NCBI GenBank assembly: GCA_009776385.1
Contig: WRFT01000004.1
Location: 1-21,078, forward strand
Length of the DNA: 21,078 nt
Reading direction: 5' to 3'
Source: Clostridia bacterium
Lineage (GTDB): Bacteria; Bacillota; Clostridia; Christensenellales; Aristaeellaceae
Numbering within the stretch: the first letter of the stretch is position 1; each line of letters opens with the position of its first letter. The translations under genes were made by a program, and so were the position numbers. Positions 15,043-21,078 of the stretch are shown in pieces. Under the pieces are notes generated by a model. That model made no database searches and had not been told where the DNA came from. It saw nothing but the letters and a program-made list of their open reading frames with translations.

Positions 15043-15270
15043 ATGAAAGAATTGCTCATGTTCATAGCCAAAACGCTGGTGGATAACCCCGACGCGGTTC
15101 ATGTACAGGAAACGGAAGGGCCTGAAGCGGTAATACTTGAGTTGAATGTAGATCAAGAAGATATGGGTAAAGTGATAGGTAAACAGGGCCGTATCGCAAA
15201 GGCTATCCGCACGGTGATTAAAGCCGCAACATTGGGACAAGGGAAACCCGTATTTGTGGAAATTAAATAA
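15043..15270 (+). CDS. khpA: KH-domain RNA-binding protein KhpA
   Basis: The 75-residue protein is a single KH domain of the KhpA (YlqC) type. The GxxG loop is GKQGR at about residues 49-53, between VIGKQ and the helix IAKAIRTVIKAA. In other Firmicutes, KhpA partners with KhpB (Jag) and binds many RNAs, affecting cell elongation and envelope regulation. GAAGGAG precedes ATG 15043 by 8 nt. It lies between rpsP and rimM, its usual place, and its stop is 1 nt before the rimM start. Confidence 0.93.
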   Translation: MKELLMFIAKTLVDNPDAVHVQETEGPEAVILELNVDQEDMGKVIGKQGRIAKAIRTVIKAATLGQGKPVFVEIK

Positions 15271-15271
15271 G

Positions 15272-15796
15272 ATGCTCTCCGAATATATCCTCATCGGCGA
15301 GGTCTTAAAGCCAAGCGGCATAAAAGGCGCTGTAAAGATTCGCCCTTACACGGGAGACCCTGAAAGGTTTCGCTTGCTGGACACGGTTTATGTTTCCCGA
15401 GCGGATGGCATGGTCTGCGAGCCTTTCCGCTTACTGCGCTTATCGGGATCCATGGTATACGCCCTATTAGGCGCTTCGCATTCGGTTGACACTGCCGAGG
15501 CTTACCGAGGGGTTCAATTATTTGTTGATCGTACCCGCGCGGTGGCGCTTGGCCCCGATGAGGATTTTATATGCGATATGATAGGCTGCGAGGCGTTTGA
15601 TGAAACAAACACACGGGTTGGCATTCTGACCGATATTCTGTCTCGTAACCCCGTTGATATCTATGTTTTTTCCACTGATACAGGAACCTTTATGGCGCCC
15701 GCGCTCAAAAGCGTTTTTATAAGTGTAGACACAGCCTTGGGTAGAATATCGGTCAACGCCGAAAAGCTTGGGGAGGTCGCGGTTTTTGCAGATTGA
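15272..15796 (+). CDS. rimM: 16S rRNA processing protein RimM
   Basis: RimM helps mature the 30S subunit head by binding S19. The 174-residue sequence has the N-terminal RimM barrel (YILIGEVLKPSGIKGAVKIRP-like start, key residues G7, G12, GIKG, near 5-25, then YTGDPERF) and a C-terminal PRC barrel (about 95-170) with CDMIGCEAFD, VGILTDIL and PALKSVFISVD. ATG 15272 directly follows the khpA stop; coupling with khpA translation is likely as there is no separate strong SD beyond GGAAATTAAATAAG. Its end overlaps the start of trmD by 11 nt. Confidence 0.93.
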   Translation: MLSEYILIGEVLKPSGIKGAVKIRPYTGDPERFRLLDTVYVSRADGMVCEPFRLLRLSGSMVYALLGASHSVDTAEAYRGVQLFVDRTRAVALGPDEDFICDMIGCEAFDETNTRVGILTDILSRNPVDIYVFSTDTGTFMAPALKSVFISVDTALGRISVNAEKLGEVAVFAD

Positions 15797-16505
15797 TGTG
15801 CTCACACTGTTTCCTCATGTCTTTACTAGTTTTAAAGAGACCAGTATGATCGCGCGGGCTTTGCAAAAAGGCCTATTGCACATCGAATGCATTGATATAC
15901 GCGCCTTTTCTCAAATGAAGCATAAAAACGCGGATGATTACCCGTTTGGCGGCGGATCGGGCATGCTGATGACGGCTCCGCCTATCGCCGGAGCCATGCG
16001 GTATGCCATGCAACGGCATCCGTCTGCCCGGCGCATTTTTCTGGGGCCGAGAGGAAAAACGCTTACCCAAGAAAAGGCGCGCGAACTGGCCGCGGAGGAT
16101 AGCCTGATATTGTTGTGCGGGCATTACGAGGGCGTGGATCAACGCGCGTTGGATCGATATACAGATGAGGAGTTATCCATAGGCGATTATATCCTAACCG
16201 GCGGGGAAACGGCTGCCATGGTGGTGATAGATTGCCTGACACGCCTCATTCCCGGCGTACTGGGTTGTCAGGAGAGTACGGAAGACGAGAGTTTTTCCTC
16301 GGGATTGCTGGAATACCCGCAATATACACGCCCGCGCGTTTTTGAGGGAGTATCCGTTCCGGAAACACTCATTAACGGTAATCATGCCCAAATCCTTCAT
16401 TGGCGACGCCGGGAAGCGCTGCTGGCAACGATGCGGTTCAGACCTGATTTGCTTGACGCATGTACTCTGTCTGACGAAGACCGAGCTTGTATTCAGGAGG
16501 GATAA
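15786..16505 (+). CDS. trmD: tRNA (guanine-N1)-methyltransferase TrmD
   Basis: TrmD methylates G37 next to the anticodon in tRNAs for Leu, Pro and Arg, using S-adenosylmethionine, and so prevents +1 frameshifting. The 239-residue protein starts MQIDVLTLFPHVF and shows the SPOUT knot: KNADDYPFGGGSGMLM, FLGPRGKTLTQ, LLCGHYEGVDQRALD, and EELSIGDYILTGGETAAM, then the C-terminal tRNA-binding region. The start is TTG 15786, fixed by GGGGAGG (15770-15776) 9 nt upstream and by the family's normal N terminus; the frame from 15768 would begin within that site. It is the last recognisable member of the operon; rplS does not follow. Confidence 0.95.
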   Translation: MQIDVLTLFPHVFTSFKETSMIARALQKGLLHIECIDIRAFSQMKHKNADDYPFGGGSGMLMTAPPIAGAMRYAMQRHPSARRIFLGPRGKTLTQEKARELAAEDSLILLCGHYEGVDQRALDRYTDEELSIGDYILTGGETAAMVVIDCLTRLIPGVLGCQESTEDESFSSGLLEYPQYTRPRVFEGVSVPETLINGNHAQILHWRRREALLATMRFRPDLLDACTLSDEDRACIQEG

Positions 16506-16506
16506 C

Positions 16507-16887
16507 GTGTTTATTAGGAAATTGATGATTGCGGTAACCCCGCTGGTCGTCTGCGCGCTTGTCTGTATTTTGTTTTCCCTTATTCCGACGACGCTGGGCT
16601 TCGCGAGCGGTTTTCTGCGCGGACTGCTTATCGGCTTGGGAATGGGCGCACTGCTGCCTTTGGCTCACGGCGCTCGCAAGCAGAATGTACCGCGAAAAAT
16701 ACTCTGGCTGCCGGCAGCGTTCCTCTCCATTCTGCTCGTCTACCAATACTTGACATTTGAAGGCATGCTGAGCATCCCCGCGCTTTATTTCTTAAACGTG
16801 ACGGTAGTCGATAGCCGCCATATGATAGAAACGTCTATTCTCACGTTTCTATCCTGTCTTTTGTTTATCACCAGAAAACCCGCGTAA
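16507..16887 (+). CDS. Small integral membrane protein, 126 residues
   Basis: GTG 16507 comes 4 nt after AGGAGGG and 1 nt after the trmD stop. The protein has about four membrane helices (residues about 6-26, 30-50, 60-80 and 106-122) with short loops; the second is very rich in Gly and Leu (FLRGLLIGLGMGALL) and the last is followed by TRKPA. A longer frame opening at 16342 overlaps trmD and has no ribosome-binding site, so the short form is used. I do not recognise the family. Tight coupling to trmD suggests it is co-transcribed with the translation operon, in the place where rplS usually sits. Confidence 0.65.
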   Translation: MFIRKLMIAVTPLVVCALVCILFSLIPTTLGFASGFLRGLLIGLGMGALLPLAHGARKQNVPRKILWLPAAFLSILLVYQYLTFEGMLSIPALYFLNVTVVDSRHMIETSILTFLSCLLFITRKPA

Positions 16888-16916
16888 CGATGATAATAAT
16901 TTAAGGAGGTTTTACC

Positions 16917-17267
16917 ATGGTACGTAAAAAAATCAGTTTGCCGGAGGAATCCTGCGAGGGTCTTCTTGGCGGGCAGGGAACCGTAACGCTTGTCCATTTG
17001 GAACAACTGCTGCTGCCGGAGACATGCGGCCTATGTGCCAAGCTTACAATTCCGGAAGGCTGTTCGGTTGGCGAACATGAGCACATTGGCGAGGCGGAAG
17101 TTTTTTACTTCCTAAGCGGTAAAGGCGTTGTGACCGATGATGATAAACGCGTGGAAGTGCAAGCGGGAGACGTCATGACCACTGTCAGCGGGCATCGCCA
17201 TAGCGTACAAAACAGCGGTAAGGATGATCTTGTTCTTGTCGCTGTTATCATCAAGGAACCTAAATAA
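16917..17267 (+). CDS. Cupin domain protein
   Basis: The 116-residue protein is a single cupin barrel. Cupin motif 1 appears as CSVGEHEHIGEAEVFYFLSG (residues about 42-61: G, two His, Glu) and motif 2 as GDVMTTVSGHRHSVQN (about 83-98). The His and Glu residues expected to bind one divalent metal are present. Such small proteins act as sugar or phosphosugar isomerases, dioxygenases or ligand sensors; the substrate cannot be read from sequence. A strong AAGGAGG lies 7 nt before ATG 16917. It is 29 nt after the small membrane gene and 120 nt before the sugar operon promoter, so it could be transcribed with either side. Confidence 0.82.
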   Translation: MVRKKISLPEESCEGLLGGQGTVTLVHLEQLLLPETCGLCAKLTIPEGCSVGEHEHIGEAEVFYFLSGKGVVTDDDKRVEVQAGDVMTTVSGHRHSVQNSGKDDLVLVAVIIKEPK

Positions 17268-17324
17268 CCGTTTTCCGCTGTTTACGAGCCAATGTGAAAT
17301 AAAAATGCGAAATGAAAATAAGAC

Positions 17325-17353
17325 ATGACAGAACACGCCCTTTTAGGTATAAT
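17325..17353 (+). promoter_or_regulatory. Promoter of the sugar-metabolism operon
   Basis: ATGACA (17325-17330) and a perfect TATAAT (17348-17353) are 17 nt apart. The start should fall near 17360, giving a leader of about 28 nt before the TTG start of the next gene. I see no good catabolite-response element in the 120-nt gap. Confidence 0.65.
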
Positions 17354-17387
17354 GTAAAAAAGCATCAATATATGGAGGTGTTGCACC

Positions 17388-18212
17388 TTGGAAAAAAGGC
17401 CGGTCGCCTATCAAATTTATTCCGCGCGGGATGAAGCGCAGCAAGATTTAGATTCGGTGCTTCGTAAGGTAAAACAGCTGGGATATGACGGAGTGGAGTT
17501 CGCGGGCTTTTACGGGCATTCGGCAGAGGATGTAAAGGCCATGCTTGACAAGCATAACCTTAAAGCGCTTTCCAGCCATGTGCCTTTCTTTCTCATTCTG
17601 CAGGATATGTTTGGCGTATTATCCTATCATCGCAGCATCGGCTGTCAATACATCGCCATCCCCTATCTGGATGAACAAACCCGGCCCGGGTCCGCAGGTT
17701 TCGCGAGTACGCTCAGGGAAATACACCGATTTGCTCACCTTGCGCGTGAAGCGGGAATCACGCTGCTATACCATAACCATGATTTCGAGTTTATTACCAT
17801 CAGCGGTCAGTACGGGCTTGATTTTATATATGACGCTATCGAGCCTTGTCTGCTGCAAACCGAGATAGATGTCTGCTGGGTAAAATACGCGGGCCTTAGC
17901 CCTGTTGAGTATATTGAAAAATATGCCGGCCGATGCCCCGTTGTACATTTAAAGGATTACGTAGGCCGTATGGGTGATAAACCGCCTTACGCCCTGATTG
18001 GCCAAGCGGAACCCGCGGCTAAAGATACCGGCGCGTTTGAGTTCCGTCCCGTCGGACATGGCTGCCAGGATATAGAAAGCATTCTTACGGCCGCTATCCG
18101 CTCGGGCGCGGAATGGTTTGTTGTAGAGCAGGATGAATCCGTTGGACGGACGCCGCTGGAGGCGGCTGCCATGAGCATAGAAACATTGAAAAAACTCGGT
18201 CTTAAAGACTAG
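17388..18212 (+). CDS. Sugar phosphate isomerase/epimerase (xylose isomerase-like TIM barrel)
   Basis: The 274-residue protein belongs to the AP endonuclease 2/xylose isomerase-like family. It starts PVAYQIYSARDE with VKQLGYDGVEFAGFYG, then SSHVPF, and has the usual metal-site segments at strand ends: YHNHDFEF (about 125-132), EIDVCWVKYAG (about 157-167), VVHLKDY (about 184-190) and WFVVEQDES (about 243-251), holding the expected Glu, Asp, His and Glu ligands. Members isomerise or epimerise sugars, keto sugars or inositol derivatives, and some cleave 3-keto-glycosides. The start is TTG 17388 with GGAGG 9 nt upstream; there is no in-frame ATG nearby. It is first in an operon with a Gfo/Idh/MocA dehydrogenase and a ThuA-like protein. 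Confidence 0.87.
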   Translation: MEKRPVAYQIYSARDEAQQDLDSVLRKVKQLGYDGVEFAGFYGHSAEDVKAMLDKHNLKALSSHVPFFLILQDMFGVLSYHRSIGCQYIAIPYLDEQTRPGSAGFASTLREIHRFAHLAREAGITLLYHNHDFEFITISGQYGLDFIYDAIEPCLLQTEIDVCWVKYAGLSPVEYIEKYAGRCPVVHLKDYVGRMGDKPPYALIGQAEPAAKDTGAFEFRPVGHGCQDIESILTAAIRSGAEWFVVEQDESVGRTPLEAAAMSIETLKKLGLKD

Positions 18213-18228
18213 AAAGCGGGTTTGACAG

Positions 18229-19386
18229 ATGAGCGACGTGGTATTATCTCAATTTACCCCAACCAGGCGGGAGGAACGCGTTTATTCCAAAAAAGTGAAG
18301 ATTGGCATCATTGGCACGGGCTGGATAGCCGAATCCCACGCGGAGAGTTATCTGCGTATGCCGGACGTGGATATCGTCGCTTTGGCGGACTTGATTCCCG
18401 GAAAAGCAGAGGCTTTTGCGGAACGTTACGGCATAGAAGGCGCTCGTTTTTATAAGGATCATACGGCTATGCTTGCGGCCGAAGGGTTGGACGCGGTATC
18501 CGTATGTACCTATAACGCTACCCATGCGGAGTGCTCTATCGCCGCGCTGAACGCGGGCGTACATGTTCTTTTAGAAAAGCCGATGTGCGTTACCATTGAA
18601 GAGGCTGTGGACATCATCCGCGCTGAAAAGGCGAGCGGTAAGATTTTATCTATCGGATTCCAACCGCGCATGGACACGAACATGCAGATGATTAAGAAAA
18701 TTGTGGAATCGGATGCTTTGGGTGAGGTATATTATATTCAAACAGGCGGAGGCCGACGGCGCGGGATTCCCAACAGTACCTTTATCGAAAAGAAAACGGC
18801 AGGCATCGGCGCTTTGGGCGATATCGGCTGTTATTCACTGGATATGGTTTTAAACGCAATTGGTTACCCGAAGCCGCTATCCGTAACAGGTTGGACCTCC
18901 GCTTTCTTCGGAACAAATGAGGCCTACCAATACGCGGACGCCGAGCACTCGGCAGCGGAAAACGCCGCGCGCTTCAGCGTTGACGACTTTGCCGCCGCCT
19001 TTATCCGTTTGGAAGGCGGCATCATCGTGGACTTCCGTATCTCATGGGCTATGCATTTAGATACGCCGGGCGACACGGTTATTTTGGGCAAGAAGGCCGC
19101 GCTGCGTATCCCCTCCACCGATTGTTGGAACGGTACGGTCGGCGGCCCGATGAAACTGTATACGGATGTAGCGGGCGTTCAAACAGAAGTGGAAATACCT
19201 ATTCTTGAAACACCGGAACCCGGGTTATTCGACCGCAAGATACGCTCCTTCCTGGACGCGGTACTAACGGGCGGGCCCGCTCCCGTGCCGTCCGGTCAAA
19301 TTCTGTACAACCAGGCTATCATCGACGGTATTGTAAAATCCGCGCAAGCCGGCCGCGAAATTACCATAGCGATTCCCGAGTTATAA
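18229..19386 (+). CDS. Gfo/Idh/MocA family NAD(P)-dependent oxidoreductase
   Basis: The 385-residue protein has an N-terminal Rossmann domain with GIIGTGWIAESHAESY (from about residue 25), the VLLEKPM motif (EKP, near 116) and a C-terminal alpha/beta domain with GALGDIGCYSLDM (near 200). In the last motif, Tyr takes the place of the His of many members, as in glucose-fructose oxidoreductase-like enzymes. Such enzymes oxidise or reduce a ring hydroxyl of sugars, sugar acids or inositols. Together with ThuA and the TIM-barrel epimerase this fits oxidation of a sugar at C3. ATG 18229 has only a weak AAAGCGGG upstream. GTG 18295, which would give MKIGIIGTGW, is an alternative start but its GGAGG is about 20 nt away. 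It follows the epimerase gene by 16 nt. Confidence 0.9.
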   Translation: MSDVVLSQFTPTRREERVYSKKVKIGIIGTGWIAESHAESYLRMPDVDIVALADLIPGKAEAFAERYGIEGARFYKDHTAMLAAEGLDAVSVCTYNATHAECSIAALNAGVHVLLEKPMCVTIEEAVDIIRAEKASGKILSIGFQPRMDTNMQMIKKIVESDALGEVYYIQTGGGRRRGIPNSTFIEKKTAGIGALGDIGCYSLDMVLNAIGYPKPLSVTGWTSAFFGTNEAYQYADAEHSAAENAARFSVDDFAAAFIRLEGGIIVDFRISWAMHLDTPGDTVILGKKAALRIPSTDCWNGTVGGPMKLYTDVAGVQTEVEIPILETPEPGLFDRKIRSFLDAVLTGGPAPVPSGQILYNQAIIDGIVKSAQAGREITIAIPEL

Positions 19387-19405
19387 TACTAAAGGAGGCG
19401 TGCGT

Positions 19406-20122
19406 GTGATTCGAGTCACCTGTTGGAACGAGTATTATAAAGAACGCATGGATGAAACCTGCAAAAAAGCGTATCCAAACGGCATCCACGAGGCTATCAA
19501 GGAAGTGTTATCCACCGATGAACACATTATATGCCGCACCGCCACACCGGATGAACCGGAGTGCGGGTTAACGCAGGAAGCGTTGGACGCGACGGACGTG
19601 TTGATTTGGTGGGGGCATATCAACCATCACTTGGTACCGGATGAGGTGGCGGCACGTGTCGTCCACCGCGTCTTGAACGGCATGGGTTTCATCGCCCTTC
19701 ATTCAGGACATATGAGCAAGCCGTTTATGAAGCTGATGGGGACATCCTGTGATTTGCGCTGGCGCGAATCGGAAGACCATGAACGCCTTTGGTGTGTCAA
19801 CCCCGGACATCCCATCTGCGCCGGGCTTCCTCCGTATTTTGAGATTCCAAAAGAGGAAACATACGGTGAGTTCTTCGACATTCCCAAACCGGATGAAGTG
19901 GTTTTTCTCGGTTGGTTTTCCGGCGGTGAGGTCTTCCGAAGCGGCTGTTGTTTTACACGCGGCGCCGGCCGCATCTTCTATTTTCAGCCGGGTCATGAAA
20001 GCAATCCTGTTTACAAGCAAAAAGAGGTCGGACAGGTTATCCGTAACGCCGTACACTGGGCTGCGCCCGCGTTTACGCACACGGCCGTCTTCGGTGAATT
20101 TGCTTCGTTAGAAAAAAAGTAA
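19406..20122 (+). CDS. ThuA-like (trehalose utilisation) protein
   Basis: The 238-residue protein begins MIRVTCWNEYYKERMDE followed by YPNGIHEAIKEVL. It continues with DVLIWWGHINHHLVPDEVA, a GMGFIALHSGHMSKPF stretch, LWCVNPGHPICAGLP and RIFYFQPGHESNPVY. This is the class I glutamine amidotransferase-like fold of ThuA without a canonical catalytic Cys triad. In rhizobia and Agrobacterium, ThuA works with an oxidoreductase (ThuB) on trehalose and related disaccharides via 3-keto sugars. GTG 19406 is chosen because AAAGGAGG (19391-19398) lies 7 nt upstream; GTG 19400 would be only 1 nt from it. It is the last gene of the operon, 19 nt after the oxidoreductase. Confidence 0.87.
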   Translation: MIRVTCWNEYYKERMDETCKKAYPNGIHEAIKEVLSTDEHIICRTATPDEPECGLTQEALDATDVLIWWGHINHHLVPDEVAARVVHRVLNGMGFIALHSGHMSKPFMKLMGTSCDLRWRESEDHERLWCVNPGHPICAGLPPYFEIPKEETYGEFFDIPKPDEVVFLGWFSGGEVFRSGCCFTRGAGRIFYFQPGHESNPVYKQKEVGQVIRNAVHWAAPAFTHTAVFGEFASLEKK

Positions 20123-20138
20123 AAAGGTTAAAACGCGC

Positions 20139-20182
20139 CCTCCCCTCCGCCGTTTCCATCATACGGCGGAGGGGAGGATTTT
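20139..20182 (+). terminator. Strong intrinsic terminator after the ThuA gene
   Basis: CCTCCCCTCCGCCG (20139-20152) pairs perfectly over 14 bp with the arm at 20164-20177 around an 11-nt loop, followed by ATTTTTAA. On the opposite strand the stem is followed by GCGCGTTTTAA, so it may also end the convergent hsp20 transcript. Confidence 0.9.
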
Positions 20183-20224
20183 TAATATGCTCTTCCGGAT
20201 CCCAGTAAAGACGGGTTGTTGCCC

Positions 20225-20677
20225 TTACTCGATGTCGATTTTACGCGGCGCGTTGTCCTTGATACTCTTGGGTACCGTAACGGTTAGGATGCCGTTTTCC
20301 AGCTTCGCTTTGATATCTTCCAATTTCGCGTCGGCCAGCCGGATGCGGCGGCAGACAGATCCCAAACGTCGTTCCCTGTGAATATAGCTCTTCCCCTCCG
20401 TATTCGTCTCTTCCTGTCGGTTGACGGAAAGCACAAGCGTATCTTCTTGGATATCCAAGCTTATTTCGCTCTTTTGGATACCCGGAAGCTCTGCCTCGAT
20501 GAGGTAATCCCTGTCCTGTTCGATGATGTCAACCTTAAATGTATCCTTGAACAAGTTGCGGTTCGCTGGTGTTCCGTCTGTGAAAAAATCATCGAGCATG
20601 TTGTAAAAATCCTCAAAGCCTGCGCCGATGCGCGTGGGAACCATGCCTCTGCGGTTGAATGGTACTAAACCTGTCAT
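20225..20677 (-). CDS. Hsp20/alpha-crystallin small heat-shock protein
   Basis: This ATP-independent chaperone holds unfolding proteins during heat or other stress. The 150 residues comprise a short N-terminal arm (MTGLVPFNRRG, then FEDFYNMLDDFF), an alpha-crystallin domain (about 45-135) with VDIIEQDRDYLIEAELPGI, the RRIRLAD strand and the diagnostic LENGILTVTVPK, and a C-terminal tail PRKIDIE. ATG 20677 is chosen because AAGGAG lies 9 nt upstream. The frame opening at 20707 would start inside the CIRCE operator and has no site. The gene is convergent with the sugar operon and under a CIRCE-bearing promoter, so HrcA control is expected. Confidence 0.95.
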   Translation of the reverse strand: MTGLVPFNRRGMVPTRIGAGFEDFYNMLDDFFTDGTPANRNLFKDTFKVDIIEQDRDYLIEAELPGIQKSEISLDIQEDTLVLSVNRQEETNTEGKSYIHRERRLGSVCRRIRLADAKLEDIKAKLENGILTVTVPKSIKDNAPRKIDIE

Positions 20678-20700
20678 GAAAATCAACTCCTTATCGATTG

Positions 20701-20727
20701 TTAGCACTCACCTTGAGTGAGTGCTAA
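20701..20727 (-). promoter_or_regulatory. CIRCE operator for HrcA
   Basis: TTAGCACTC-N9-GAGTGCTAA is an exact match to the CIRCE consensus (20701-20709 and 20719-20727). It lies just downstream of the hsp20 -10 box and ends 23 nt before its start codon, the classical repression position. HrcA binding would keep the gene off until heat or misfolded protein titrates GroEL away from HrcA. Confidence 0.96.
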
Positions 20728-20728
20728 C

Positions 20729-20757
20729 AATATATCATAGGTGTCAAACCCTGTCAA
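20729..20757 (-). promoter_or_regulatory. Promoter of hsp20
   Basis: On the minus strand, TTGACA (20752-20757) and TATATT (20729-20734) are separated by 17 nt. Transcription should start near 20722, inside CIRCE, in line with a sigma-A promoter repressed by HrcA. Confidence 0.85.
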
Positions 20758-20868
20758 CACCTGTTTAAAAATTTTAATATTCTTCCCATTTGGGCATCGA
20801 ATGTTGTATGATTTGACAGTTTCAATTTATTCATCACGATGTTATTTAACATAAAGGAGGCATGAGCC

Positions 20869-21078
20869 GTGAAACTGTTTCTACCTAATACCTTATCAAG
20901 CGGTATGGTGCTGCAGCGAAACACAAAGGTAAATCTGTGGGGATCGGCGGATAAAACCGTCACGGTACGCTTTCTGGGCCAATGCTATACCGCGCAGCCC
21001 GATACTGCAGGGCACTGGCTGATCACGCTGGATAACCTGCCTCCCGGCGGCCCGCATGTGATGCGCATCGGTGATGAA
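20869..21078 (+). CDS. Probable sialate O-acetylesterase, N-terminal part (cut by window edge)
   Basis: GTG 20869 follows AAAGGAGG (20853-20860) by 8 nt and the frame stays open for 70 codons to the right edge. It reads KLFLPNTLSSGMVLQRNTKV, then LWGSADKTVTVRFLGQ, AGHWLITLDNLPPGGPHVM. This is the N-terminal beta domain typical of sialate O-acetylesterase-like SGNH hydrolases: the MVLQR phrase, a W-G-x-A turn and the L-P-x-L-P-x-GGP pattern. These enzymes remove acetyl groups from sialic acids or from acetylated hemicellulose. The catalytic Ser lies beyond the window and cannot be checked. TTGACA occurs at 20813-20818, but no good -10 box follows at the right distance. No signal peptide is seen. 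Confidence 0.8.
   Translation, partial: MKLFLPNTLSSGMVLQRNTKVNLWGSADKTVTVRFLGQCYTAQPDTAGHWLITLDNLPPGGPHVMRIGDE

Noticed and set aside
18209..18225. Catabolite-response (cre-like) site before the oxidoreductase
   Set aside because: AGAAAGCGGGTTTGA resembles the consensus but has an extra central base and mismatched ends, and it lies inside the operon rather than at its promoter.
20862..20888. Short frame (8 codons) overlapping the start of the acetylesterase gene
   Set aside because: Its ATG is 1 nt from the SD that properly serves GTG 20869, so it is unlikely to be translated.
1..21078. CRISPR arrays, tRNA or rRNA genes, insertion sequences, phage genes
   Set aside because: I looked for regular direct repeats, cloverleaf-like sequences, transposase motifs and integrases on both strands and saw none that I could support.

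Overview
The window reads as a chromosomal segment of a low-to-mid GC Gram-positive anaerobe, most likely an uncultured member of the Firmicutes class Clostridia. This is inferred from strong AGGAGG ribosome-binding sites, consensus TTGACA/TATAAT promoters, a perfect CIRCE element, a HelD helicase, a DUF5711-CvpA-LCP gene set and the order ylxM-ffh-rpsP-khpA-rimM-trmD. I see no tRNA, rRNA, CRISPR array, insertion sequence or phage gene.

Left part, minus strand (1-8147). Alanyl-tRNA synthetase (short form) is followed by HelD and then by an envelope gene string: a membrane-tethered M1 peptidase, a GT2 glycosyltransferase fused to a GtrA domain, a 54-residue membrane-anchored small protein, a NAGPA-type phosphodiester glycosidase, and the start of an Lgt-like membrane protein that runs off the window. 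From the M1 peptidase onwards the genes are 3-15 nt apart and probably form one operon.

Middle (8148-8635) is a 488-bp divergent control region. It carries one promoter for AlaRS on the minus strand. On the plus strand another promoter drives a transcript with a 9-codon leader peptide, a strong intrinsic terminator, a second terminator-like hairpin, and then an RsgA-family ribosome GTPase. This is the layout of leader-peptide transcription attenuation, as known for antibiotic-inducible ribosome-protection genes. I consider it the most interesting signal in the window.

Plus strand 9748-12885 is a DUF5711-CvpA-LCP envelope operon with its own promoter. Next comes the translation/SRP operon ylxM-ffh-rpsP-khpA-rimM-trmD (12963-16505), whose promoter lies between two perfect palindromes. 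In place of the usual rplS after trmD there is a small four-helix membrane protein and then a cupin.

Plus strand 17325-20182 is a sugar-metabolism operon: a xylose-isomerase-like TIM-barrel epimerase, a Gfo/Idh/MocA oxidoreductase and a ThuA-like protein, ended by a 14-bp terminator. The set resembles 3-keto-sugar pathways. A CIRCE-controlled small heat-shock protein lies opposite it on the minus strand, and the window closes with the first 70 codons of a probable sialate O-acetylesterase.
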